A stretch of DNA of 64,000 nt from Arcuatula senhousia (taxonomy: Eukaryota > Mollusca > Bivalvia > Mytilida > Mytilidae). The stretch covers positions 35,886,106 through 35,950,105 of the forward strand of contig OZ020303.1 of NCBI GenBank assembly GCA_963971305.1. The letters run 5' to 3'. The notes under the pieces are model-generated. The model had not been told where the DNA came from and made no database searches. It saw only the letters and a program-made list of their open reading frames with translations. A program made the translations under genes and the position numbers. Shown here one piece after another: positions 34,973 through 48,100 of this stretch (positions are counted from its first letter, which is position 1; every line of letters begins with the position of its first letter).

Positions 34973-37900
34973 ATGGCTGGTTTAGAAATACACGAAGCTG
35001 CAGCTACCGGGGATTTCGACTCTCTAGAAGAATATCTGAAAAATGGCAAAGTAGATGTAAACTTACGGGACATAGAATGGGACGACAGGACGGCCCTACA
35101 TTGGGCTTGCATGAAAGGTAAGACCTCAGAGGTACATGGAGGTAGGGCATATGTAGAATTTGAAACTGATGACAGATCTGACCATTGCAAAATAAGGTAC
35201 CGCTATTGATCAAATAACTTGATTGGACATTAACACAGAGAAAGGGTATACAATTTCACGGTACTACAGTGAAACATTGAAAAGCAGCAACAACCAATTG
35301 CGATGCATAACATTTCGACAATTTAGTAATTTAAAACAAAATCGAATGTTCAATTCAAACCATATCGGTTTTCATATCTAAACTTCATCTCCTGTATGAT
35401 ATTCGTTGTCAGATAAAACTTTTAAAAAGATGCCTTTCAAAATGTCAAAGCATACCCCCTCACACCCCTCTCCGAGTAAGAAGAATGATAATGTCATCCG
35501 AGACGGAAAACTAGAACAAATAGGACCAGATCCGTAAAATAAAACAGCCTCGCTTATACGCGTTCCATCCTGACTTTGTCTGTATTCTTCATTTGTAACA
35601 CAACTTCTATTTGATTAGTTTATGCTAATTTTCGGTATTTTTTAGGATATGTAGAGTGTATTCGTCTTCTAATTGAGCATGGTGCTGAATGTTGCCCCCG
35701 AACTTCCGAAGAATTATGGACACCTGCGCATTTCGCCGCGGAGAGCGGAAGGCTCCATGCGTTACGGGCGTTGGTTAACGCCGATATTCCAATTGATAGA
35801 CAAAATAAATACGGCGATACACCTAAACGAGTGGCGGAAATATATGGACAACATGACTGTGTTCGTTACCTTACAACGTGAGTTTACTAGTAGGACCAAA
35901 ACAGAATTTATTCTCATCTTCTGTTACATGTGTATTAAGTACATGAAGGCAAAAGCGTTTAAAACAAACAAGCGATCAAACAAAAACATACACAAAAACA
36001 CACCAGAAATACAGAAGATGAGAAAAAATCTCGAAATATTTTATTGATAATCAGACAATCAGTGTAAAAGTTCATGACATGAAATAAGCATACATAAAGT
36101 AATTGCTGTAAAAGAGGAAATTAAGTAGTATCTAGACAATTTTGAAGCTTAGTATTAGAAATCGAACATTCATAATGGTTCCATCGAAGCAAAGTACAAA
36201 ATGTTTTCAATGGTCAATTCTAAGTAATGCTGCCATAAATAATCAGATTTCTTATCTTCTAGAACGAAATGACAGCACAAGGTAATTGAACAATGAAACA
36301 GTGTTAAATCACGGAACGTGGATTAAATGAGAATTGTTTGACACCAAATCCCCTCGGATCTGTCACGCCACAAAAAAAATAATTAGTTCATTAGTAGAAT
36401 TATCAACGAATGTCATATTTTCCTTTTCCATTGTTAGATTTTTAACAAATCCCCATGCATGTACTGAGAACAAATATTTTTTTAATGCTTTAGAAATATA
36501 ATCTTGTTTGATAAAAGATTGTTGTGAAAATTACATAATATTATACCATAAAATTATAAAAAAAATATATATATAGACTTGAGGCTTTTAAGCAATATAG
36601 GAAACAATCTCGGAGATCCTTTTGAAGACCAATTCAGTGATTTAATCCTTTCCGATATATTTCGATTGTCAGTCTTCACACATGTCAAAGGTCAATCGGG
36701 GTAGAAAGTGAGGTTAACAAACAAGTCAGCAATGGCAGTGAAACTTTGTTCTTTGATTTCAAGGAAATTAGAAAGAAAACTAAAAAGTTAATCTCATTGA
36801 TAAAGTTATAACGGGTTCCAAAATTACAAAAACAAATACTAGTATGTCCCACAGATTGTGGACATCTAGAATCTAATATTAATAATTTCTTTAAAACTTA
36901 GAACAATTTGAAGTGTACATGACTAAATTAGAAATAAGCAAAAGCATGGCTCAATGTCCCTTTCCTGATCTTGAGCTTTGATTTTTTGACACCAAAACAA
37001 ATAGGCTTTCCCTTTAACCATATAATATGGAGTAGGCATTGCCTAAATGCGAGCATAGCTAAAAGAGCTACGTTTTGTTTATTTTCCAATATTTCCATTT
37101 GCTTATTTTGGGGCGAGATGGTATGGGGCGATTAAGCTTCGAGACACGTTAGTTTCGTACGTGCATATAACCAAAACGAAACGAGCAGCTTACAATGTAT
37201 GTGTATTTATTATTTTAAGAATATTATTTTCTTGTAAAAAGCGCAATTTATTATCTTTTTAAGCATTATTTCTTTTCTTATAAATTATTTTAACATTCAC
37301 TCCGGCCCTGTAAAAATAATAACCCTTTCCGGACCATAAAAAATCTAAATCAGCATTAGCAAATTTCTCGCGGAAACAAATACCGTAGAGCTCTCCGCTA
37401 GAGCGGGCACTTCGTGCCCGCTTGCGAGCTATGCTCGCTATAATTTAAATATCTAAGTTTCATTTAGGTCTATTCAAACGTTTGAAGAATTATGGTCTAA
37501 TCGGACAGGCGGACGGAGGGGAGGACCGAGGGACAGCCGATTTATACTATCTCTGTTTTTGAAGGAAGCCACGGGGAACAGTTTTTGGCCGGATTTCACT
37601 GATTTTTCAGTGAAAATCCGGGTTATAAAATGGTGAATGTCGGGCGGCCGGACGGCGGGCGGGGAAAATACTTTCTTAACAGTTTTCTCAGCAACTACTA
37701 TTCACAGTCTCTTGATATTTGGTATGCAGCATCAGCATGGGCTCCCATAAGGTGGGATTCGATTTCAGGTCTGTCGCTCACCTACTTCCTGTTTACCGAC
37801 TTAGTTAATTTTTTACATAAATGTCCAATTATAGAAAGTTTTCGTAACAGTTTTCTCAGCAACTACTAATCACAGCCTCTTGATATTTGAAATGCAGCAT

Positions 37901-38702
37901 CAGTATGGGCTCCCATAAGGTGGGATTTAATTTCAGGTCTGACGCTCACCTACTTCCTGTTTACCGACTTAGTTGATTTTTGACATAAATGTCCAATTAT
38001 AGAAAGTTTTCGTAACAGTTTTCTCAACAACTACTAATCACAGCCTCTTGATATTTGGTATGCAGCATCAGTATGGGCTCCCATGAGGTGAGATTTTATT
38101 TCAGGTCTGTCGCTCACCTACTTCCTGTTTACCGACTTAGTTTATTTTTGACATAAATGGCCAATTATAGACAGTTTTCGTAACAGTTAGCTCAGCAACT
38201 ACTAATCCCAGCCTCTTGATATTTGGTATGAAGCATCAGCATAGGCTCCCATAAGGTGGGATTCGATTTCAGGTCTGTGGCTCATATACTTCCTTTTAAA
38301 CGAAATCCGGCCATTTCTGTCTTTGACCCATTTTTTTTTTTTTTAAATAGGATACAAATGATTTTAAGATTTTCAAAAACTTTAACAAAATGCATAAGAA
38401 TCAAATAAGGTTATTGATAGAAATAAAAGAGATAAAATTCTCAAAGAGCTATCTTTATATAAAAATAATATGCTTTACCTCATTATTCAAGGATGAAATC
38501 GAAAAGAAATAAGAAACAAAAATATTTATCTTTAAATACCGGTACCCTTTTCATCTTTTTTTTTAAAATAATTTTGTTTTTTCATCATGGATTCATTTTT
38601 TGTGAAATTTATTTCAGAGCTGAAGAAGAGCAGGCAAAATTAAGGAAAAAGTTAGGAATAGATGAAGATTCGGATGAAATATTAAAGCCACAGAAGAAAT
38701 GA
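34973..38702 (+). CDS. ANKRD66: ANKRD66-like ankyrin repeat protein
   Basis: Three exons (34973-35117, 35646-35877, 38618-38702) join in phases 1 and 2 to give 153 residues. The protein has about three ankyrin repeats: LHWACMKG in the first, TPAHFAAESG in the second and GDTPKRVAEIYGQHDCVRYL in the third. The tail (AEEEQAKLRKKLG) is charged and ends PQKK. The order and motifs, mainly WDDRTALHWA and WTPAHFAAESG, match vertebrate ANKRD66 as I remember it, so orthology is likely. Function is not established. The start is the first Met after a probable acceptor at 34950-34951. The unspliced frames over exon 2 are shadows. Confidence 0.85.
36990..37445 (-). mobile_element. Second copy of the small element of intron 22
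   Basis: GGCATTGCCTAAATGCGAGCATAGC at the left and GCGGGCACTTCGTGCCCGC near the right end match the element at 16293-16920 in reverse orientation. Confidence 0.7.
37587..38314 (+). mobile_element. Inverted-end element with four 169-bp units
   Basis: The ends TGGCCGGATTTCACTG and CGAAATCCGGCCATTT are inverted. Units at about 37680, 37849, 38018 and 38187 share AGCAACTACT and CTCTTGATATTTG, so the period is 169 bases. One-unit relatives occur at 11867-12085 and 59361-59600. Confidence 0.85.
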
Positions 38703-40423
38703 ACAGTTCTTACATCTGAATGTAGAATCTAGTCATAATTACTGTATGCGTGTTCTTGTGTTGACTGGTCAACAAATTCATTGTCAATCTGTATTAACAT
38801 ATACATTGTAGAATAATGCGCCTTTATCTGTCAAATTGTACAATACAATAGGAAACAATGTTCTGATACTTTGACAAATCAGGTCTAAAAAGAAGCTTTC
38901 ATTCCTGGTAATAGTTCACGTCACTTAGGTTTGGTTAACCATCTGTTTCAATAGGAGAGGTTCCGCCTATAAAAGTATACGTACTATGGATGAAAGGGGG
39001 GTTCCGGGACAATTTTGTGGAAAAATCATCACGCAAGTTACATTTGTCGAGAAAAGGAGGAGAAGAACGCCCACCCAGTTTGGATTCGTCGCTGGTTTTT
39101 TTTTCAGATAAGAATTGTTTTTTTGATTCTATGATTGAAATTATTGTCTCGAAACACCCATTTTTACCAAACCCCTTTTACGCGAACTCACCTCGTCACC
39201 CTATGATGATTCTAGGTAACACTCGATACAAAATTTTTGACATAGTTTTTTTTGTTTTTATATTGCAATGCATTTATAGAATAAATACACAAAACTTGAA
39301 CGCTTGTCTAGAATTTTAGCCTATGAGTATGTTGATGTTTTTTTTCTGTAGATTTGACTGATTTGCTGGTTTGATTTTTATTCTTTGATTGGGGAAGGAG
39401 TGTTGTTACTTTGTAAGGAACTCTAATTCCTTATCCTGAGTTATCTATCAGGATTATTTTTTTTAGTAATTTAATGGTATACCTATTACGTACACATTTC
39501 AGAGAGTTGTAAGCAGTTGGACCTCCACTTTAAAAAATAAAAATAAATCACTTTGACGTTAAGAATTGAGAAACCAGTTTATTAAAATATTAAAATGCGT
39601 ATTTTCTAGAAGAATAAATAAAACATATTTTTTAACATGCGAACATATTCAAAACATATATACAGGTAAGCACTAGACTGGCAATGCACCATCTGGTTAG
39701 ATTTTGGGTTTTATTTGGGGATATTATTTTTCATTTAAAGTAGATTTAATGAAAAGACCAAAAGGTACGACCACATTTTAAAAATATATATTAAAAATTT
39801 CCATTTTAAATTTTACTTTTGCCTAAAAAAACCAAACAAACTTGACCAGAAAGTATAGATAGCTGATGTCAAAACCCCCGGTGGGGGGGGGGTTACTCCT
39901 TATATACCAATATATGGGATGTGCAATTTTTATGGGTCCATTTTTCACAATTTTATACATAGATTTGGGTATCTTTTTTAAAGCAGTACACATAGATTTG
40001 GTACCCATTTTTTATGTCTTACATAGGCATGAGAGTCAAAACAGAAAAGGTGCAAAATAGACTTGGGTCTTTTGTGTTTTGGGGATACTAAACTCATTTT
40101 AAGTAAGAAAGAGAATTGTAATTTATCTTATAAGGCTCTAATAAATGGAAAAAAAACTTAATTGACTTTTATTTTGTTACATAGATATGGATATTGTTTT
40201 GCTAATCACATAGATTTGGGTATGTTTTTTGACGATTTTCTGACATAGATTCGGGTACCAATTTCAATCTACAAAATGCACACCCCCGTCATAAAACACC
40301 AGAGTGCCCCCCCCCCCGGGTCAAAAACTTGATTTCACCTGTTACACTTTTTCTATTTCTACTTATGCTAGCTCTAGTACAAACCCACTGAATATGCATA
40401 CAAAAAATGTGCAGTAAAAAAAA
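38703..40423. other. Intergenic downstream of the ankyrin gene
   Basis: No gene is seen. At about 39876-40325 lies a G/C-ended repeat region: GGGGGGGGTTACTCC at the left, CCCCCCCGGG at the right, and several copies of ACATAGATTTGGGTA between. A related segment is near 47090-47450. Confidence 0.5.
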
Positions 40424-41640
40424 ACAGGAGCCTGAATCGCTCACCTGGTCCTTAAGCCATAAATTTCTTTTCTTTAAGGGGTCATCTGACAACTAAGACC
40501 TAATTGAGACTTTTGTGAAGCCGTTGTAAAAAGCTGCATGTTTAAGCAAGCAACATCTTTTTTCTCTGCATTAACTTTCAATCTATAGGACAAAAACATG
40601 AAGAAACACTATTTTTGACCTGTAAAGGGCCATAACCCCTATAAGGGTAAGGGGTCATCTCACAAGTTTGACCCAATGGAGACTTTTGTAGAGCTTAATG
40701 AGCTGAACATTTAAGAAACAAAAGCTTTTCTCTACCTGCAATAGTTTTCATTATATAGGGAAAAGGCTATTTTTGACCTGTACAGGGCCATAACCCCTCT
40801 AAGGGGTCATCTGACAACTTGGACCCATTAAAAGTTTTAAAAGAGCTAATGAGCTGAGCATTTAAGCAAGCAACAGCTTTTCTCTATCTGCAATAGTTTT
40901 CATTCCATTGGGAAAAACACTATTTTTGATCTTTAAAGGGCCATAACCCCTATAAGGGGTCATCTGAAAACTTCGACCCAATGGAGACATTTGTAGAGCT
41001 TGATGAGCTGAACGTTTAAGCAAGCAACAGCTTTTCTCTATCTGCAATAGTTTCCATTCTATAGAGAAAAAACTTTATTTTTTACCTTTAAGGGAGGCAT
41101 GATTCCTATAAGGGGTCATTTGACAAGTTCGACCCAATGGAGACTTTTGTAGAGCTTATTGAGCTGAACATGCAAGCAACAGCTTTTCTCTGTCTGCAAT
41201 AGTTTTCATTCTATAGGGCAAAAACATGAAAAAAAGCTATTTTTGACCTTTAAAGGTCCATAACCCCTATTAGGGTTCCTGTGACAACTTCGACACACTG
41301 GAGACTTATGTAGAGCTTTTGATCATGAAGAGCCTAAGATCCTTCGGATTTTTTCTATCTGTTATGGTTGCTGAGTTATAAGCCATTTTAAGTGGTTTTA
41401 CCCTATGTTATATTTAGTTTAGTAACAGCATCCATGTTTTTTATCGAATCATTTCAAAATGAGGATCGTTTGTTGCCAACATGTCATATACCATTCCTGC
41501 AAAGTTTCAGTTAAATTGGATTAGTTTCAGAGGAGAAGAAATTGTTAACAGACGACAGACGACGACAGACAACAGACGACGGACGCTGACGGACGCATAG
41601 TGATGGCATAAGCTCACATGGCCTTTGGCCAGGTGAGCTA
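40424..41640 (+). mobile_element. 1.2 kb element with inverted ends and a 150-bp tandem array
   Basis: The left end ACAGGAGCCTGAATCGCTCA and the right end GGCCAGGTGAGCTA are inverted over CTCACCTG/CAGGTGAG. Six or so units share AGCAACAGCTTTTCTCT, GCCATAACCCCTATAAGG and ACTTTTGTAGAGCTT. The unit is the same as in 26030-27224 but in the other orientation. Confidence 0.85.
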
Positions 41641-41850
41641 AAAATTTGAAAATTATATTCTGATACATGCATATTAATGTAACAATCTTTGGACGGATAT
41701 AAAGGATTGTCATTGCAGTATATAGTTTTCTCATCAATATGAACACGTACTATGATGAAGGCTTATAGTGCAACACACAGCGCCACATCTCATGATCTGT
41801 GTCCTTAACTAACCCTAGTAGCTCTCTGAAGTTAATTAAAATTTAAATAC

Positions 41851-41856
41851 TTTATT
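41851..41856 (-). terminator. Possible polyadenylation signal of the secreted Met-rich gene
   Basis: TTTATT on the + strand reads AATAAA on the - strand, about 315 bases after the stop. Closer variants may be used, so confidence is low. Confidence 0.35.
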
Positions 41857-42171
41857 CATATGAAAACACGCTTTAAAGATAACTTCTCTGGAGTAAATGC
41901 TCATAGAAATGTTGGAAACTAAACAGTAATTACTAGATACGATTTAAGACAATTGGAAATCAGTTCCCTATCAATTTTATAAGCGAAAATTAACTGGTCA
42001 AATCCATTGAAAACGTGAACCTAACAACGGATCTGACCAGTTCATACATGAACGTTCAACATTATCTTGTTAAATATGTAACCAGTCATACTTCTGATTT
42101 AAATAATTTTGAAAACTTTACAATATCTAATATATAAATAAGATTACAGTGACTATTTCATTTTGATTATC

Positions 42172-45100
42172 TTAGTCACTGGTTGTCGTATCCATGTGGC
42201 CCATTGGTGGCATTTGAGTGCTGTACATCATGTTGCTGTGGTTGTCTGGGCAGCCATCACACCTGCAGATGGCCACAATTTTCCACGCCATGACGTCACC
42301 TAGTGGAGAATATGTTCCTGACCAAACTCTTCCATCTTTCACTGTAGAAAAAATATTATAAATTTGATTTTTTTTTGTATTTAGTCCAGTAATTTGATTA
42401 TTTTAAGGTTATAACCAAGTTCAAACTATGTTGTGTTAAATGTACTTCTGTTGCTTTGTTCTTCATTTTGGGCATTGGCTTAATTAAGTTATAAGATCAT
42501 ACGATTACCACTTCTGTAGTATTAATCAGATTTTTAAGCAATGTTAAACGCACAAAAGCTAAAAATTGCATAACAATAAAGACAAAGCTTGCATTCATGT
42601 AATTTTGCATCATTTAATAAAATGATTTATACGTCAGCGAATGTTAGTTTATGTTTTTGCCCATTTTGCCTTTATGGGTCCTATAAGGAGATCAATTTAA
42701 ATGGTGAAAGAAAGTCACCCACGGTGGGCTTCGATTAATAGCATTTAAAGGCTTCAGTGAGTGCAATTTCTCTATTTTTTATTGCGCTGAAATATGTTAT
42801 CATACGGATATATCTTACCATTCCAGATCACAGGCGCGCTGTGGTGCGGCATGTAAGGGTGGGGTCTACACTCCATTGGCATATCTGTGAAGTAAAAATG
42901 TAATTGTTTGTTAGTAGGTTATTGCTCAACTCCCAATTAGAACGTACTCGGTCGTACCGTAGATGAACATGAAGGGGATAATATTATGAACATTAAAACA
43001 ATGGTTAAGTTTGTGGTGGTCAGGAACACAAAGCCAGGAGGGTAGACAACTTTCGTAAGTCACTAAAAAATCAATATATGGGAGGTCGGACAATTTGCCT
43101 ACTGTAGGAAATATGAGAGTCCAAATCCAAACGTGTAAGAACATTCAATCTTTCCCCACTCGGTAAACCGCTGTATTTTGAGCATTATCTACTGACGATT
43201 CCGGTATACTATTGACAGGGCTTTCCATAAGATTTAAACCATTTTGGGCACACGTCTAAGTCGCTCCGTGGGGAAAGTGGCCTTGTCCAACTTCAAGTCA
43301 GTAGACTTTAATTTTCCACAATATTCAAACTTTAAATTAATAATATATTATACGGTCTATAAAATCATTGATTTGAAATTGATACGAAGAAAAATGTGAT
43401 AAAAATTGTTATTTATTTTTTGGTCTAAAAAGAATTATCATATCCTCATGTTAAACTCGTGTATGGTTGAAACATAGACCTGTATATTAGATATATACAG
43501 GTCTATGGTTGAAGTAAAGCTTTTTTGTACATTTTATATTTACAAAATGTAGTAACGATATTTTTCACAATTTAACGTGCATAACAAGGCATATCTCACC
43601 CTGGTTCATGTCGTCGGCAACCTCGTGTAGTATATCCTTCGCCATTACATGTGCTCCACCATTAGCCATGTACCATCTCGCCATAAGTCGTCGACATGTC
43701 ATCTCATCATGGACCTGTGATTCCATGTGACCGTCATGACCTTGAGAAAGGAACCACATGTATTTGGCCATTTTTGTAACCATTGAATCCTCGCACATAT
43801 CTGTGGAATTTCCCGTCTTTATGACATCATGCGGAAAATTAACTAAGTTATAGGCAATGTTTCCAAGGTTTTCCTTGACGTCTGGTGGGAAAGGAAGGAC
43901 ATCTATTTCAAGGAATGTCATAAGTGACGCAGCGTGTTGAACCACCATAGGCAGCATGTGCTCAGCCATCATTGGTGGGTACTGTGACAAACTCATGAGA
44001 AGTCCTGCCAATCCTAGTACGTGTGGTCCCATCATGGTTCGTGTCATATTTTTTGGAGCTGTCATCCCATACAGCATCATCATGTCTTTCATGGACTTCA
44101 CCCCTGCAGCATGTTGCAACCCAAATGCCATCCCCTGTATTTTCATTCTTAGTATATCATCAGTAACATCATAAGTATCATTCCCAAACATCTCGATGTC
44201 CGACATCAACTGGTCATTATTGTGCATAACATTCATGCTCTTTACCTGCATTTTGAAATTAGCAACAGACGACATCCGGTGGGCACTGAGAGAGTAATTT
44301 GATTGGCCCATCATCTTCTCAAACATAGGCGACATCTTGAGTGACTTCATTACCTCTTCACACATAAAACTTGTCATGCCATATTCGTCGTAAAGCCATC
44401 TTAGGTTTCTCAATATGATACCAAACTTTGCTAGCCCTACTTGTTCAACCTGATTGTCGTGACTGTGAGCATCAAAGTTATGCCATTCACCATTACTGTC
44501 AACCTACATAAAGAAAATAACTTCATGTTTATATAATGATTTTGTTTGTGGCAACCATAACTAAAAGAAAATGTTTAACGAGAAAAGACAACAAATATAA
44601 CTAAATTATCTTATGCAAAATATTCATTTGTTCAACTTCGTGGTAGAATCTTTTTCTAAATATTTCAACACTATATGAAAGTATAAGGACTGTTTTTTTT
44701 TTTTTTTTAATTTCAACAATGTTAAAGAAAAATGACTTGGTGATCATATAAGATATTCAAGTTTTTTTTGCAGCTCATAAAACCAAGACAAGCTGTTTCT
44801 TACGTTATGTTTGTACATCATAACATGTGCACTTGTCATGTCTTGGAACATCAGGATAGCTTCTCTTCCGGTGATAACATTTGGAACTACTCTGCAAGTA
44901 TCTTCTGCTCCTAAATGAAATAATAAGCAGTAATTTGATCTTTTTTGACAAAATTAAAAAAAAATAAAGTCGGATTTCTCTTCGAGTCAAAATCTCATCC
45001 GTTCTTCTGGAAAGATTGACAAATTTATATCTTTATTTATACTCCTTGTGTACTTTTTGACAAGGACATTTTCCACTGAAAAACCAGACTTTTGAAAAAT

Positions 45101-48100
45101 GTTGAATATATTTACTTAGTATATGCAATTAAAGTAAAAGGTAACGAAGCTATAGATTCTGTGCTCTCTTAAGAACAAAATTGGTTGTTCCAATTTAGGT
45201 AATTAGGATAATACAGACCGAGTTCCATTTTGACAGTAAAAGGATCACAATTTAGAAAACAATATCTAAAAACAACCACAGGTGTTTTGGTCCGAGATTT
45301 TATTTTCCTTATTGTGTGTATATAGAACAAATTTGCTACGCGTAGCGATGTGTCCCCCGCCGCCGCATGAAAGTTGTATGGCATGAATTTGATAGGTATA
45401 TTATCTGAAAAACGATAGAAATTGGTTGTTTCGGAGACGAAATCATTCAGTCAAAACAAGGAAGGAAACCAGTGAACATAATTTTTTTTTGACAAAGTCC
45501 CATTTTTTGAACCAGAAAATCACAAATTCGTAAATAAGGCGAAAACTGTAAATATTGCTTCAAATTTTTTTTCGTATTATTATAGAGTACCTTTTGTTCC
45601 ATCAGCCTAAAACATTTCAGAACCGGGGGCGGGGGCTGTGCACCTAGGTAACCGAGATATTGAATGTCCTATATTTTGACCTTTCTAACCTTTCTTCCCC
45701 GTTTGACTTTCCATGGAAACAGCGGCCATTTTGAAAATTTCAAATATGGGATGATCACCTACTAATAGTACCCTATCAGTGTGTAAAGTTTCAGCTACAT
45801 CTGTTCAGTAGTGTCGAAGGAGTTGCACCCACAAAAAACGTGACAGACGGACGGACGGAGACCATTTCTGGGGCTTGTTTAGGGGGGTACCAATATCCCA
45901 TATCCCCATAAATTTTTCATCAAATATCCCGTATCCCAAAAAATGTTTTTCCAGTATCCCATATCCCTGTAAATAAAATTGACAAAAATATCCCATATCC
46001 CAATAAGTTTTGCCTCAAATATCCCGTATCCCGCTAAGAAAATGTGTGGATATCCCGTATCCCAATATACCCTAAACAAGCCTCATTTCTAAGTCCCTCC
46101 GACGCGTTGCGGCGGGGGACAAAAATCTTACCCTCGCTATATTACTATATTGATCACTATTTCCAAAGGTGCTAGAGTCCAGGATTTTCTCTTTTTTTAT
46201 TTAAAAAACTGCGTAACTCGTCTATAGTGAAATACTGTATAGCAAGGGCAAGATTTTGTTTTATAAACACGCAATAAGAAAAATTAAAAAAATTAAAAAA
46301 TCCCGAACCCAAACGCATGTGGGGATAGTATATAGACGAGATGAAAATTTTTATATACACGGTTTTTATAATAAAAAAAAGAAAATTCTTGACCCAAACG
46401 CCGTTGAAAACGACTAGCATATTTCTATTACCAATTTAAAGAAACAGCAGGTAATGAATATTAACTAACCATAATGCATATAGCAGTCTACAAACACTGG
46501 AAATCGGATGAAATTATTACATGGATTCGTATCATTCAGCATGCCAAGAGGGTCTAACATCAACACTAGCTCTACATCACCTGAAATACATAAATTGGCG
46601 TATGTACGAGGATAAAGAAGACATACCGCATCCAAATCAGTTCCTACTTTAAAAACATTTCTGTCTAGGACATTGATTTACTACAGGTTTCACAATCATA
46701 CTGAGTGCCGAGAAGATTGCTGGGTTTTTATCACGCCCAGTCAGATATTTGTCAAGAAAGGATACGAGCATTTGCGAGTTTCCTTTTAAATATGATAAAC
46801 GTGAAACGTAATCCCAGAAAACACTCTCAGTGATACATGAATGCATTAGGTAAATCTGTGCAAAATGTTTTTTGATATTCTAAAGTAGGCTTTAAATTAA
46901 CGATCTTTTGCCCTTTTGGATATATTTTGTTTTTGTAAATAAGCTAGAGCAACACGTATTCATGCAAAAGTAAGAAATCCTCCTACAAGATGCGTTTCCA
47001 ACTGCGGTTTCACGCGGTTATCCAATCAAAATCCTTCAACTAGGGTTTCTAGGAATGTGGAGTGGGATACGCAAGAACGTCTCATCCCAGGGGGGTGGGG
47101 GTGGGGGTAACTTCGTATATAAAGGGGTACGTGGATGTGCCAAAAATATGGGTAGGTTTTTTTTGAAAATTATATATTAAAATGGGTATAGTTTTAAGAA
47201 ACTTTAATATAAAAATGGATATGCTTTAAAATTTCCATAGAAAAAATCTGGTCTCATATAAATATGGGTCATGTTTTGTTCATTTTTATATAGATATATG
47301 ATATGCCCAAAGAAATTCTGCATCAGCTATAAACTGTGAGAAATAAATTATATTTATATAGAGCTAATATATATCATACATGTAAAAATATTTGATGAAG
47401 TTACTAAATATTTAATAGTTTACTGAATATAAATATGGGCCCCCGGGCTCTCATCACGTGAAAAAAAAATATAATGCGCAGTTGTTGCACAGCCTTTACA
47501 AAAAATTGACAAAGAAACCCTACTCGTTACTTTTAAGTACACATGTATAGTAGAATTGTGAAGGAAAATTTAATTGTTTTATTACTTCCACAAATTGATG
47601 GGCCCATATCGAAATTGACAGAAATCGGCATATGAGGATTCTCCATAACTTCCAACATATCCATTGCTTCAATTCCTGAAAAAAAAGTTTGAAAGATAAG
47701 ATAACATATCTACTATATACCATCCATTTATCGAATGGTTCTGTACTCTTTTTTTTTTAATAAAGGCGTTTTTCTCAATTCTTTTTTTCATACATGTATT
47801 GTTCTGTTAAAAGAGAATATTATCAGTTAAAAATTGCAAAAGTTCATATTTTTCATTAAACAACTACATGCATATTCGGATTGGGTACAATCTTTGGTAG
47901 ATTTTTTTCCTTCTATCTTAATAAATGTACTGCTAAACAATGTCAAAGTTAAGGATTCTTCAAATATTTTTTTTTGCAATCTACATGCAGAGAGAAATTG
48001 TTTGGTAAACAAAAAAGACTTGTGCAGTTTTAAAGCTTTGCATTCTTACCATCTGTAAACTTCATTGCACCAAGAGGGGCATCAGCAATACTAAAAGAAG

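Larger units (their letters stand above)
35878..38617 (+). other. Intron 2 of the ankyrin gene, filled by two elements
   Basis: This 2.7 kb intron holds an inverted-end element copy at 36990-37445 and the four-unit element at 37587-38314. The rest is AT-rich without signal. Confidence 0.6.

Noticed and set aside
35673..36047. 124-codon frame on the + strand
   Set aside because: It is a shifted frame over ankyrin exon 2, which itself reads correctly only through the splice sites.
43956..44174. 72-codon + strand frame
   Set aside because: It is the antisense shadow of the Met-rich exon 11, whose splice sites and phase fit the gene.
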